Source: Theodoxus fluviatilis (Eukaryota > Mollusca > Gastropoda > Cycloneritida > Neritidae). From it: a DNA stretch of 64,000 nucleotides. The stretch lies in NCBI GenBank assembly GCA_034096865.1, contig JAWQFJ010002804.1:1-64000 (forward strand). The letters are read 5' to 3'. The notes under the pieces are model-generated. The model did no database searches, was not told where the DNA came from, and was given only the letters and a program-made list of their open reading frames with translations. The position numbers and the translations under genes were made by a program. Shown here piece by piece: positions 1 through 15,624 of the stretch; position 1 is the first letter of the stretch; the number at the start of each line of letters is the position of its first letter.

Positions 1-438
1 CCTCCGCTCGCACTCCCCCCCACTCGTTTGCCTCCTCCCTCCCCATGGACAAGCATAGAGCGAAACAGTCGATCTACAACAGGATCCAAATAGGATAACC
101 ATTCGGTGGGCCGGGTCGGTTCCCCGTTACCCGATAACGCACAGATAAACCCCCGGTGCACCCTAAACTAATCTGTCCGTCTTTCTGACTGTCTTTCTGA
201 TTGTCTGAATGGCGGTGAAAGTTTTGAGTTCGCTTGATGTGAGTGAACTTATTGTAACTGTGGCATGAAGAGGTGATTAGTGGATTAAAGGCACGAGGAA
301 TGCTTTGAAAGTCCGCCATCACTCTAACATCATGTTGCAAATTAAGGGGAAGGTGCAGTCCATGCATACAGTCAGTTGTTGGTTCTTAGTGAATGTTCCA
401 GAGTCCTGTGTTACATGTACTTCTTGTGTTTATTGCAG
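1..438. other. Non-coding sequence upstream of first visible CDK exon
   Basis: No exon matching the kinase domain was found here. The segment ends in a pyrimidine-rich acceptor (TTTATTGCAG at 429-438) that opens the first recognisable exon, so it is probably the right part of an intron whose left part lies outside the window. Confidence 0.5.
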
Positions 439-3986
<3,548 letters not shown>

Positions 3987-6900
3987 ATGTGGGAGAAGGG
4001 GTGTGTTCACGCTGCATGCATCTGGAAGCCCTTATTCAAGGAAATACGTGGGAAGGCTGCAGGACAGGGGACTGGAAACACTTCCAAGAACTCCTCGGCA
4101 TGTTGCCCACCTCAAGTTTCATCTGTCCGCCTGGTCATCACACCTGTCCACCCTGTCATCACATCTGCCTGCCTCGCCATCACACCTGTCTGCCTCGCCA
4201 TCACACCTGTGCCCCTCACAGCAGCAGAGACAAGAGGAAAGGACCAATGCAAGCAGACTTGTATTGTGCTCAGATCTCTCCCTCTGTGAATCCTTTAAAT
4301 CTCAGACAGGCAGACATGTATGAATTTTCCTCCTGGCTTCAGTGCTCTGTATTGTACAGTCATCAGGAGGAAAAGGGAGGGAGAGCATGCATTGTTGTTC
4401 ATGCTATGAGCATAGACATTGCATTGTGAAGTATCACCACGCCCCAACACCTGCTCTGCCAGGGTCTGTTGGGAGCAAGCAAGCTGAGGCCTGCATTGGA
4501 CTGAACTGAAGTGGCCTCCACTTAGCTCATGGATGGATTACAGCTGTGTTGCCTTGGAAACGGAGTTTCCAGACTGCTGTTTTCTGTGTGGAATGCTGAC
4601 TTGGCAGCAGTCTTCAAGAAGTTGCAACTCTGTCATGCAGCTCCCATTGCTGCTTCTTTTCCTTCTACTTTCCTCCTCACCACCACCTCACCCCCCACCC
4701 CCACCCCCACCCACCCTCATCCCCACCCACCCTCATCCCCCTAATCCTCTGCAAACCCATCCCTTCCTCTGTCCATTCATCCCTGATCAAAGTGACAAAT
4801 GTATTGGGAGCGTCATCAGTCATTGTTTGTTCCATCACGTCATCCATTATTTATTGACCATAAAGGATGTGTATACTTATATTTTCTAATGTGTAAAAAG
4901 GACTTCATACAGATGAGTCATATATTTAGATCTGAAACCATGGACTATTCTATACTTGATACCTGTACACCAATGACACATATTGGACGGTTGATGTTCT
5001 CTCATCATATGGAGTGGGTACTCAATACAAATCATAAAGTGATGTTGGAGCTGGAGTCACACAATCTTCAAATCTAACTGGAGATGTAGTTGCTATATGC
5101 AGAGTGCTCAATTCACACATATCAAGTCATCTCGTGTATCTCTGCATGCATTCTTATCGCGTTTGCTGTTTTCCATTCAAAATTGGAACTGGAAATTCTT
5201 TTACAGAGTGGACTTAGGCCTGGTTCTTTGTGTTCTGCTCTACATCTGCTCTCTCTGTTTTTGCCCCTGTCTCTTAACCTGGAAAAAATACACAGTAGAT
5301 TAGCACATGGATATGTATACTTACCCACACCATACTACCCAAGTATACTATGAACTGATGGTCTTTCCCAAAGCTGAGCTCCCAATGAAATTTCTTTACT
5401 TGTATCACTTGGATTGGTGTAACTTGGAATTCTAAGCCTTTCTCCACCCCAGGACTTCATGCTCTAAAATGAGTGGTTTACCTTGCTGCACTACATGAAG
5501 AACTGTACTGAATTGCTGAAAATCCTGCTGCAGTTGAACATTTTGAAGCAACTAGTATGGAAAGGGACTTGTGTGTGATTATTTGACAATTCTTGCAAAA
5601 ATGTTTTAATCTCTGCCTATACTCCTTTGCCCCAGTTTGTATTGACAACTCCATTGTTGACTTGCCTTGAATGATGTTTATCATCCTTGCTTGTAGTAAT
5701 GGAGTTGTTGTGCAGATATCTGCTTGGCATTTCCTTTGGTCCCTGGCAACATAGACTGGACTTATAGTCATGGTTTTTGTTTGACCTAAGGTTGCAGCTG
5801 GCTGCAAGCATTAGGCATGCCCTCAATTTGGCTGTTTAATTTTTCATTTTATTTTGTCTTTGTTATTAGTATTGTTTTGCTTTTACTAGTATCACTTTTG
5901 CTTGAGCTGCTTTGAAATAATATCCCCAGATTTTATTATTCTGCAAAAATAGATTTACATTGTCTTATATTGGATTTATCTCTTTTTGTGTTGACAGTGT
6001 TTTGTTTACAAAACCAGTGCTTACAATTACAATGCATTGACTTTCACCCGGTTGCATGAGCTTGCCATGGGCAAAGTGTCTTGTGATCAAGTTTCTAGAA
6101 CAGAGGCTGTCTTACTTCCTCATGGAGGAGTCTGAACATGGTGGGCCAGCTATGTATGAGACTGCATGGCCAGGTTGCTGTCAGCCCAGGCACTGCCCCG
6201 CACTCGCTCTGGAGGCCCAGGCCACCAGCTTCCTCAGCTGGCTTTGAAAAGGCTCTAGCAATGAGGAAGTCAGCCTTGACCTCTCTCTTCAAGGGCCTAG
6301 CTCAAGCTGATGTATTCTTGACCTGTTTATTCATCAACCTCAAAGGTTTTTGTCTGCTTGAGTTTGCTCGTATGTGTAATTATTGTATCATATTACGCAC
6401 AAGATGAAAGAGATGGAGGGGTATATAATTTCTCAAGTCTTTTATGAATCTGTTGGAATCTCAACACTACTTCCATCACCCAGGTTTGCATCTTCCCATC
6501 TTTTGTGTGTATATAATGGTCTTTTCGTCATCACAGCCATTCAGGATGTAAGGTCCAGACACTCACACGGGTAAGGGCTCAGCAACCAGGCCGCCGTTTC
6601 ATGTTCATTTGCACCCAGCAAAATTCCAACCAGTTCTCTGTGACTACATATGATGGGTCTCATTGGGGAAGCTGCTTTCGTGTGCGTGTACTAGAGGGGA
6701 CTTGGCATCCCCCATTAGTGTCAGTTGAGGTGTAAACAAAGATGTTAGCTAGTTCATTCATCAGTTTGTACCATATATGGAGTAAAGGACCAGATTTTAG
6801 TTCACACCGAGTTCTTGACAATTCAGGTGTTGGCCATGAAAACACTCTGCGCTCTAAAGTAGCTGTCAGTTTTTCAAGTGAAAGTATATCTTTTTTCTAT

Positions 6901-9409
6901 TTTTCCCGCCAGTATAGGTGGGGTAAGAAATTGAGGTAGTTATTAAATTCAGTATGAGAGAGCATTTTTTCACCTTTAAAACATGAAATAAATTTAATCA
7001 GGTTTCCTTTTTCCCAAAGCTGTTGAGTTGAGACTAAGTCAGCTTTGCATGGTGTTAAAGCTATGCTAAAGCTGAACACACAGTGTCATAACCACGTCTC
7101 TGGCTGTCTTGTAATGGTGATGGTGGTTGAGTTTACTGGACATTGGCGTTTAAATTTTGAACTTGTGTTGTTTTATGTTCATCCATGACATAATTAATTT
7201 GGTCACGATTTTGAAGATGTTCATTGATTCGTGTACATTGACATCAGCAGCAAATGAAGGAACACATTTTTCGTCTTGTGCAAACTGATTCCGTTGTTAC
7301 CATGATTCATTATCATTTTGTAATGTATTGAAATAATGCATCAACAATATTTTCATCCCAGATTATAATGGGAAGGAGAAGTTCTTGTGGTTAAAAAAAA
7401 AATCAAGCCAAGACACAATGTGTCTCATTCAAAGTGTTGACTGTTTTGTGAAACCGTCATGTGGCTTTGCTTGAGCTCTGGTAAGCAAGGACTACTTTCA
7501 TGTGCTCTGTCAGTCTGCTGTCAGTTTAACCATGTGTTGATGGGGTTCAATGATCTATCTTAACAAGTGTGTAATACCAGACGATGAATTGAAGTAGTCA
7601 TGACTAGGCTTATGCATGGAGCTCTTGGGCAGTGTAGCAAGACCCTGCCCTGTCCATACAATAGTGATGCTGCCTCTGCAATTCAGCGCCAACTCTGCTT
7701 GCCTGTAAGTGCCCGCTGGTGTCTGTCTTGGAACCTACAAAGGCCATGTAGTTTTTGTAAATGTCTTCGTTTGTAACATACCAATATACTTACACAAGCT
7801 GTACTTGCATTTTCGCGTGAAAGGCTTCCTATTGCAAATGATGTGAGAAATTTATTAGAAAATTTTCCCATGATTAGGAGGATCTGTCTCGTTGCCAGTG
7901 CTACATTGGCCTGGTTGCCGAGACTGGTTAGTGCCAAAATCTGATTGGTCAACGTTGCTGATGCAGACGTGTTCTCCAGTGCACAAGCTTGTGATTTGCA
8001 TATCCACGCGTGCACACAGATGTTCACTCAGCCATACATGCAGTGTTCCAAATGGGTCAGTGAACAATAGACAAAATAAGCAAGTTCCTTGCCAGTACAC
8101 ATACAGCAAACAGACACACACATTTGAAGACATGCACATACATTCAGACACTGAAGATAACAATGAATGTACCCACCTCTAGTAAGATTTGCAGTCTGGT
8201 ATTAAGCCAGGACATATTTGTCACATACAGATTCCATTTTCCCCCTTATTTTGTGATTTTATTAAAAGCAACATTCGAAGAAAAATGCTGCTGCCAGTGC
8301 CAACTACTGCTGCTGGAATGAATGTGGAATGCAGCAGGCAAAAGATTCTCCAAACTAGGCCAGTTCTCTCACTACACAGAGCTCCAGGCTGTTTCTCCAT
8401 GACAGGACATGCTGTGGGTGCAGTAGTCAGCACTAGGGAAACGTGGCTGTGGCAACCCATATCTGCAGACTTTCACTCCACCCAAACACCAGATGAAATA
8501 CTAGTAGTCATCATGACTGAATGCTTTCAGCATGCTGTGCTGTATACTGCTTTGAGGACTTATCCCCCCATTATGTTCTAGGGGTTCCTGACTCCACTGG
8601 AAAGTGTCCGGGCATGGAACCACTTGCTGTAGAAACGGAAGGAGTTGTTTGAATCTTATTCTGGTCATTACAAAACTAATTGTCTCAGAATCCACCATCT
8701 CTGGAGAGTAGGCAGAGATCTTTGTTGACTTTGTTTGAGTAGTTGTCATTATGCATGTACATACTTTGCTTTTATGCATCTTAGTTTTTAAGTGTTCTGT
8801 GCAATCTTAGAATAACAATGATGTAATAATTACAGAAGCCTTAAAATGTGATATAGTGACTCCACAAATATACAGTTTAGGTGCTAGGAAGGCAAAAATT
8901 TATCAGTTCAAAATTGCAGGCAACTGGTAATAAATGTTTGTATGTAATAAATTGGTGGCGTTGTTATCTGTGCATGTATCAACTCATATTGCCAATATTT
9001 AAAGAAAAGAGAAAGAATTGGTTAGCATTTGCAGTGAACCAAAGGAAACCCTAGGGAAACGACACATGTTTTCTTTCTTGGTGCCGACTGGTTGCAAAAA
9101 AAGGGATCCACAGATAGCATGGATGCTGGAGCTTTCAATGAAATTACATTGTAATTCTATGCTGCTTACATGGCCCAACATTAGGAAAAAGCTCATTTAC
9201 TCTGTGCTATTAATAGAATATTCGGTTAACTTCTCCTTTAGGAAAAACTTGTTGAGAGAAAGGTAAAATGGTCATCCTTAGCTGCAGTACAAAGACATTA
9301 GGAAGCATAATCTTGGGACATTTGGCATCAACATGGACTCCTGGGATGCAGCTGTCTCAGACAGATGCATCTGGAGACTGGCAGTGCAGAGGCGCCTGTC
9401 CACTGCCAA
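3987..9409. other. CDK 3' untranslated/intergenic sequence, no further gene seen
   Basis: No exon or repeat family was recognised apart from a short C/A-rich stretch near 4,680-4,745. The CDK 3' UTR begins here but its end is not evident. The first clear AATAAA pair on this strand is at 8,929-8,934 and 8,946-8,951, almost 5 kb beyond the stop, so assigning it is speculative. Confidence 0.5.
8929..8951 (+). terminator. Possible polyadenylation signals (two AATAAA)
   Basis: AATAAA occurs at 8929-8934 and 8946-8951. This could serve the CDK transcript, but the distance from the stop codon and the lack of transcript data make it weak. Confidence 0.2.
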
Positions 9410-9720
9410 GATGGTTTCATGTGACTCCATTACTTCGTGATATTCAGTGGCTTCCAGTTAGCCTGCACATGGAATTCAAGACTCTTTCCATAGTCTTCAA
9501 ATATCCAACAGGTCAAGCCCTGGCCTACCTCATAGACCTCATCAAGAAGCATGAGCCCATGAGTCTTCAGTCTTCAGACAGAAGACTCCTCACAGTCCTA
9601 CAATCAAGAATGAAAACTTAGTGACCAGTCCTTCAGTGTGGTGAAATCAGTTTCCCAAGTCTCTAAAGTCATCTCCATGTTTGACCTCTTTCAAAGCTGG
9701 TTTTCAAACTCATCTCTCTT
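9410..9720 (+). mobile_element. CR1/L2-clade LINE remnant, reverse transcriptase C-terminus
   Basis: Translation gives HVTPLLRDIQWLPVSLHMEF, the thumb-region motif (HVTPLLRELHWLPV..RIEFK) of CR1/L2/Rex-type LINEs. It is followed by FKYPTGQALAYLIDLI (usual form FKALNGQAPSYLSDLL) and a degraded FQSWFSNSSL end (usual form FKSRLKTHLF). Stop codons and frame changes show a dead fragment, truncated on its 5' side. Confidence 0.75.
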
Positions 9721-9774
9721 GTCTCCATGATGTTGCGCCATGAGTATGTTCTTGTAATGTGATAAGTGGCACCC

Positions 9775-10778
9775 GATGGATGGATGGATGGAGTTTTATG
9801 GCCTATCAGCCATTGTAGGTTATATAAGGCCAAGGAAGACAAGAAGGGGATACGACTCACATGCTTGACCTTGACCTTTATATGACCTTGACCTTCAAGG
9901 TCAAGGTCAAACAACTAAACCTACCAATGACATCATACACTAAGAAATGCTTTACACATTTTTCCTACCAAAATACATGTGACCTTGACCCAAGGTCAAG
10001 GTCATCCAAGGTCATGCAACACAAAGCTGTTAATTCAAGACATAGGAAGCACAATGGTGATTATTGGCACTTTCTACCATGAGATATGGTCACTTTTAGT
10101 GGTTCACTACCCCATTTTGGTCACATTTCATAAGGGTCATAGTGACCTTGACCTTGATGATATGTGACCAAATGTGTCTCATGATGAAAGTATAACATGT
10201 GCCCCACATAATTATTAAGTTTGAAACAGTTATCTTCCATAGTTCAGGGTCAGGGTCACTTCAAAATATGTATACAATCCAACTTTGAAGAGCTCCTGTG
10301 ACCTTGACCTTGATGCAAGGTCAACCAAACTGGTATCAAAAGGTAGGGATTACTTTGCCCTATATATCATATATAGGTCAGGTATCCAATCTCTAAAACT
10401 TCAGAGAAAATTGAGAAAATGTGAAAAATGACTGTTTTTTAGACAACATTTATGGCCCCTGCGACCTTGACCTTGAAGCAAGGTTAAGTCACTATGTATG
10501 TTTTTTGAGGCCTTGTCATCATACACCATCATGCCACATTTGGTATTGATAGACTTAATAGTCTCCGAGAAAAATCCAACATTAAAGTTTTCGGACGCCC
10601 GGACGCCCGGACGGACGAAAAGGGTGAGTACATACTCACTTTTGCTTCGCATGTGAGTCAAAAATCACTTGAGTTCCAAGTAAGCGCAATTCAAGTCACG
10701 TTGGCCCTATTTATTCGCCTCTTACAAATCGCGTAGGGAGACGTGGTGGGTCAATTCTTACCCTGAACTCACAGGGGG
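9775..10778 (-). repeat. ATCC-tail retroposon, copy B, split by a nested element
   Basis: The left part (9775-9853) has the GATGGATGGA end and GGCCTATCAGCC. The right part (10660-10778) resumes with AAAATCACTTGAGTTCCAAG and continues to CTCACAGGGGG. Perfect 11-bp direct repeats AAGTGGCACCC flank the whole unit at 9764-9774 and 10779-10789, which reads as a target-site duplication from retroposition. Without the insert the copy is about 198 bp. Confidence 0.85.
9854..10659. mobile_element. 806-bp element with 11-bp terminal inverted repeats, rich in TGACCTTGA motifs
   Basis: It begins GACTCACATGC (9854-9864) and ends with the exact reverse complement GCATGTGAGTC (10649-10659), and it interrupts copy B of the ATCC-tail family. 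No coding capacity was recognised, so it is presumably non-autonomous. The interior carries about ten exact TGACCTTGA/TCAAGGTCA motifs on either strand (for example 9866-9874, 9883-9891, 9895-9903, 9901-9909, 9980-9988, 9996-10004, 10143-10151, 10149-10157, 10299-10307, 10305-10313, 10468-10476). Near the right end there is a CGGACGCCC duplication and an imperfect GAGTACATACTC palindrome. No superfamily could be assigned. Confidence 0.7.
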
Positions 10779-11232
10779 AAGTGGCACCCAAAAAATGATA
10801 ATCCATACATACATAGTTTAGTCACCCAAGTTTGAACAGTCAAATCTAGACCTGTCTTCGTGAAGAAAACAACCTTGCATATGCACAGGGTGATCTTTTG
10901 CCTGCCATAGAACTTGCATCCCTGAACATCCATTTAGGATAAAACATGAACAATAGTTTCAATGTATAATCCAATGTCACTCTGCAAAGCTGAACTTATG
11001 AAAACCCCAGAACAAAGTATTGGGCAAGTGTTCGGCAATCAAGATGTCTGTGTGAATTATACACAAGCACTTGTGTGCTTGCCCTTCCTTAGGCCCCCTC
11101 TTTTTCCTGTCTCCTTTCATTAGTCAACAAGATGTGGAGGGCACTGCATGTGCACATGGATGTGTGAGTGTGTGTGCACTTGTCTGACAGGCAATCAATC
11201 CTCTTGATGTGCCTTGATTACCTCCTGCCAAG

Positions 11233-11416
11233 GATGGATGGATGGAGTTTTATGGCCTATCAGCCTTTGTAAAGCTATGTAACGCCACTGAACACAAAAA
11301 TCACGAGAAAAGTTTATAGCAATCGAAAATCAGGTCATGATGTCCCTATTGATTCCTCTCTTATGAATTTCGTAGGGAGATGCAGTGGGTCAATTCTTAT
11401 CCCGTACCCACAAACA
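11233..11416 (-). repeat. ATCC-tail retroposon, copy C
   Basis: Starts GATGGATGGATGGAGTTTTA, then GGCCTATCAGCCTTTGTA, AAAATCACGAGAAAAGTT, CTCTTATGAATTTCGTAGGG and GGGTCAATTCTTATCCC, the same order as copies B and F. Confidence 0.85.
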
Positions 11417-11664
11417 CCAGATCCCACACAGCATTTTAATCTCCTCTTCATACAGTGCAATTCACTGCAGATTTCCATCAGATGAAGCCATTACTGTGAT
11501 AGGATGAGTTTACACTTCAGTCAGGCTTTGCAGCTCTCAAAAGGTTTGCATAGGGTGCTTAACATCCTTGACCTAATTCTGTGCTTGCTGGACTTGAAAA
11601 TATGTTTTCTCTTCTAAATCCTGTATGAAAGCCCCAATAAATATTGCTGCCACCTCTTTGGGCG

Positions 11665-11823
11665 AGGCCCCACCGCATCTGCATGTGTGTGTTGTAAAGA
11701 GGCCAGTAACTAGGGAAATCAGGACTGAACTTGTTCTTCCTCTAACAAATTCCTACTTTTTTCATGATTAATGGCCTTAATTTAAATAGCCTACAAAGGC
11801 CGAGAGGTCATAAAACTCCATCC
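11665..11823 (+). repeat. ATCC-tail retroposon, copy D (degraded)
   Basis: CCCACCGCATCT, GTTGTAAAGAGGC, AATGGCCTTAATTTAAATAG and CATAAAACTCCATCC occur in the family order with more substitutions than other copies, so this looks like an older insertion. Confidence 0.65.
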
Positions 11824-11943
11824 AACCATTCTTTTGGTTTGGACTCACAGATGTTGCTGTTCCAAATCTATCAGCACTGGCAAAAGTCACAGTAATTTGA
11901 CACCCTAAAAACAAGTTCACACTTCAGAGTCAATTCCCTTTCA

Positions 11944-12012
11944 TTTATTGATTTCTTTTCTTCCACAACTTCTAACATGATCACAAGCCAGGATTCATGC
12001 TTCAACTTTATT
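11944..12012 (-). terminator. Candidate LSM8 polyadenylation signals
   Basis: TTTATT at 12007-12012 and 11944-11949 read as AATAAA on the minus strand, about 630 and 693 bases past the LSM8 stop codon, a normal 3' UTR distance. No transcript evidence is available. Confidence 0.4.
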
Positions 12013-12641
12013 CTGAGTTAACAGAAAAGCAAAACTTAACTATTAAAAACTTACAGCAATGTCATTTGCATTTATAAAATGAAGTGAATGAATCCTCACA
12101 CAAGTGTATTATATGGATTATGAATGGTGTTGCAATGAAATGGGGCTGCCAGCAACACTTGATATTACACTTTGACCACACCGAAGAAATTCACTCACAC
12201 CTCCAACTGACTCGCCACATCCATTTAGTTCCACATCCATTCAAATAAGCTGCTGCAGTCATGACTTCAAACAAGGGCACACAGTACACTTACAGTCCTC
12301 CTTACATGAAACAGCACACATAAAACACCAGTTATGGTGCTTCTAAATATTGTCCAGTCCAAACATTTCCAAGGTGACTTATGTGACTGGCACATTTCAC
12401 TTGGCATCCAGAAACTTGGCTGCAGGCAACTCCAAAACAGGAACGATGGTTTGGAGATGCAGCCTAGAACATAGTCGAAGTCTTTGAGTGAGGCTCATGC
12501 AATCCAAGGAAATGGAAGGGATGCCAAGAACTGAAACAAATTCAACTTGTCATTCTTTCTCTCCTTTGCTTTCTACCTGCTGTAACCCATTCTACTGTCC
12601 CTCTGGACGAACGACACTTCATCTCTGGGGTCACTCATTCC

Positions 12642-13355
12642 TCAGTGGGCAACCGCATTCAGGGGTTCTGCCCGAATGTTGTTGAAGTCAAGAGAGGAAT
12701 CTGTTTCTTCATCGATTTCTCCAATGATGACACTGCAAAATCACAAAATCACATCAGTTTAGGGTGCATCAAAACAAGAATTACAATGTCAGTGATTTGC
12801 ACAGGCAACATAAGTGACTGGTGAAAGTGTCTACATTTTTTAAAGTCAATGGAATGCAACGAAACACCTAACATCAAAGTACCAACACACTGAATGATCT
12901 CTGTAGTTGTACATCTTATTCACTGTGTCAATAATCATACATTCTCACTTTTAACAAGTCAGAAACTATTTTTAAAAAACACTGCCATTAGCCTTGTGAG
13001 TGTCAAGAACTGATTCGATTAGCATTTTAACCCTCACCAGAATGTCAGGATCAATCTCATCCATTTTTGGATTAACTGATTAAATAAAATAAAAACAGGG
13101 CAAAGAGCAAGTTTAAAGGCTTCTTTCATTGGGTTGCCTAAAGCAGAAGGAAATGGAAACTGCCATGAATTGATCCATTGAGGGAGAGTATCATATCATG
13201 TGTTCTAGTTCAGTCATCCTCACACAATGAAAATATGACAACATCCATCCCTGTGCACAACATCTTTCAGTTATACTCTTCAATATCAGGACTTCTTAGA
13301 TGCAATGAGACTGATGATAATTTCAACAGATACAAAATAGGCTGATGCACACGTG

Positions 13356-13401
<46 letters not shown>

Positions 13402-15624
13402 ACATTAAATAATATCTAAGGAAGTCTACCCTTCAAAACAACTAGCATTTCACATTTCGATCCTTTATGTAGACTGCTAGGTTGTGTTTACAGAAACATC
13501 CATAAATGATGGTGGAGACCCTACTGAGTTACGTACACATTGTCTCCTCTCACTATGTACAGCCCAAGCAGCACTTGTTCCATGCCAGTGGATGTGCTGA
13601 ACACTCGCTCATGGCTCTCATCAAGGATCAGGTTGATGGTCTGGTCAAAGCCCTTCAGCGTCCCCTGTAACATGAACAGTCATGGTGCATTTTCAAAGCT
13701 GTTTGCAGTGTCTTACCAAAAAATGTACAGTTATCTTCAAAAGTCTTCCCACCTCTGTTGTATTGCGCTTAAATCAACCTGGTAAGAAAGGAGAGAGTGA
13801 GAGGCAGATAAACCCTCAGGCGGATGGACAGATGGACGGACGGATGGATAGATCAATGGATGGATGGATGGACAGATCAATGGATGGATGGAGCATAAGG
13901 GCCTATCAGTCATGTAGGGTATATATGGTCACAACATTAATAAGAATACTAAATTCTACTAGATACAATTGTTGGCATCCAAGATTGCCTCAAGAGAGGT
14001 ATAGAAAAAGATTGAAGACATAATTATGATAGGACTCAAAGAAGGGGGTAAAACATAATTTTTAGAAAAATCTTATATCACAGCAAAGGAATGTGTCAAC
14101 ATTTCTGAAAGACTGTTTAACCCATCCCATAATGTGCAAGTCAGGGAGACTCCACCAGAATGTGCCTCATGGTGAGCACTCCAGTGGAGGCTCCGACTAC
14201 AACAAATAGGACAGGGTCAGGATGGATGGATGGAGTTTCACGGCCTATCAGCCTTTGTAGGCTATGCGAGGCCATCAAGCATGAAAATCACTAGAAGAGT
14301 TCCAAGTAAGCGCAATTCAAGTCACGTTGTCCCTATTTATTTCCCTCTTACGAATCTTGCTAGAGGGTCAGGACGGAATGGCCGATCCGGGAACAGCACA
14401 GCACCTCTCCTCTTGTGGTGAGTGGCAGGGGAACAAGTTGCTCACCCCACCAGACAGACAGACCTTTGGTTGAGCTGCAGGGGGAGGCCCTCAGAATCAA
14501 GCATCAAGCTTCTGTGCAGGCTGTGCTATTTATATTACATGAGGTATGCTGCCCAATAAAATTTGCCTTCAACTTAGTTCAAATCTCTCCAAGGCATCCT
14601 GCCCCCATCAGCTTCCTGCACAAAAAAGAAAGAGCCCCCACCATCCTGCAACCTGGCAATCAGCTGACATGTCAGGCATCTAGTAACTGTATTTCAATTG
14701 GCGAGTGAATGAGCTTTATAGAAATATCAGCTAGAAAACTTGCCATATTGTTGATGACTGCTTTCAGTAACTTTTGGCAAAGTGTGATAAATAATGGTTT
14801 GACATATTATTAGTGTTACTGTTAACCCCCTAACTGTTGTACACTATTTATTAAGTCTACAACATCAAACCACCGCACCATCAAGCTGGAGTACACTGAT
14901 ATTTTACTCAAGCAAATCATTTTTCAAAATGCTTCTTTAAAACTTGTTTATATTTACCACACATATTTAAGACCTTTACAATGGCAAACAGGGAAGGTTA
15001 ACTGGTGAACTTTTCTCATTTTGCATAACAGAATGAAAGTATACATCTTACTCTTAGTACATGTACTGATGTAGTAAGTTTTGTTGACATCTATTGAATA
15101 CTCCCCCATCCCCGCCACGCATTGGACATCGAAGCTGAAATTCTTTCATTATGATTGCCTGTAAAGGAAGAACAAAAACTCCCACACACAAAAATCATAA
15201 TCACAATACTTACCACAATGATTCGTCCGTCAGCTGTGACCACGGAAACTGTTTCTAAAATCGTGTTAAGGAAATGGACTTGCAAAGAATCGTGAAAACA
15301 CAAGGCTTTGAAAGGCACTGGATGTGGGCCAAAAAGTTAAAATACCATTGCAGAGACAAATAGCACGAGGGAGAAAAAATAGGCTCACAAAATGATGTTT
15401 GATATGTAACTGCAAGGCAACACATAAAGTGCCTAACCTGTAAATTGTAATGTCATCGTGTCATGAATGATGTTACACAGCACACGCTACGTACAAGAAG
15501 CGTTCTGTCGACGCACAGTATTTTGAGTGAGCACATCGACACGAATATTCAAACACGGCAAAAACAAGCACGAAGCGAAAGACAAAAGGATACTGTTCAC
15601 ATAACTCTCGATTCCAGATGCCAT
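12642..15624 (-). CDS. LSM8: U6 snRNA-associated Sm-like protein LSm8, complete, four exons
   Basis: LSm8 completes the nuclear LSm2-8 ring that binds the 3' oligo(U) of U6 snRNA and supports U6 snRNP assembly (family knowledge). Exons on the minus strand are 15624-15594, 15254-15214, 13664-13537 and 12732-12642; all junctions are GT-AG and phases agree, giving 291 bases and 96 aa, the length of human LSM8. Exon 1 encodes MASGIESYVN (human MTSALENYIN). Exon 2 adds KTVSVVTADGRIIV. Exon 3 carries GTLKGFDQTINLILDESHER (Sm1 motif) through GLYIVRGDN (Sm2 motif). Exon 4 encodes VIIGEIDEETDSSLDF, ending LNAVAH then TGA. The start was chosen because the short first exon matches the human N-terminus residue for residue; longer reading of exon 2 through its intron has no ATG. 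It is divergent with MRPL2 across 374 bp. Intron 2 holds two ATCC-tail retroposons and intron 3 a (CA)n tract. Confidence 0.97.
13357..13399. repeat. (CA)n microsatellite
   Basis: About 21 CA units inside LSM8 intron 3. Confidence 0.95.
13840..13965 (-). repeat. ATCC-tail retroposon, copy E (degraded)
   Basis: Several GATGGATGG blocks precede GGGCCTATCAGTCATGTAGG and a diverged interior. It is in LSM8 intron 2 in the same orientation as the gene. Confidence 0.6.
14223..14363 (-). repeat. ATCC-tail retroposon, copy F, with 10-bp target-site duplication
   Basis: Carries TGGATGGAGTTTCACGGCC, TATCAGCCTTTGTAGGCTAT, AAAATCACTAGAAGAG and CCAAGTAAGCGCAATTCAAG, and stops within CTCTTACGAATC. Direct repeats AGGGTCAGGA flank it at 14213-14222 and 14364-14373. 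The shortened 5' (right) end with a constant tail end is typical of reverse-transcribed elements. It lies in LSM8 intron 2. Confidence 0.85.

Larger units (their letters stand above)
10779..12641. other. Intergenic sequence and LSM8 3' untranslated region
   Basis: Between the nested retroposon and the LSM8 stop codon only two more ATCC-tail copies are recognised. The part next to 12642 is presumably the LSM8 3' UTR on the minus strand. Confidence 0.5.

Noticed and set aside
15091..15318. LSM8 exon 2 read as a 75-codon protein extending into the intron
   Set aside because: No ATG; the exon-1/exon-2 junction at 15594/15254 gives the exact LSM8 length and N-terminus.
15420..15470. Alternative LSM8 first exon (MTLQFT) ending at a GT near 15437
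   Set aside because: Gives a length and sequence unlike LSM8, whereas 15624-15594 aligns residue for residue.
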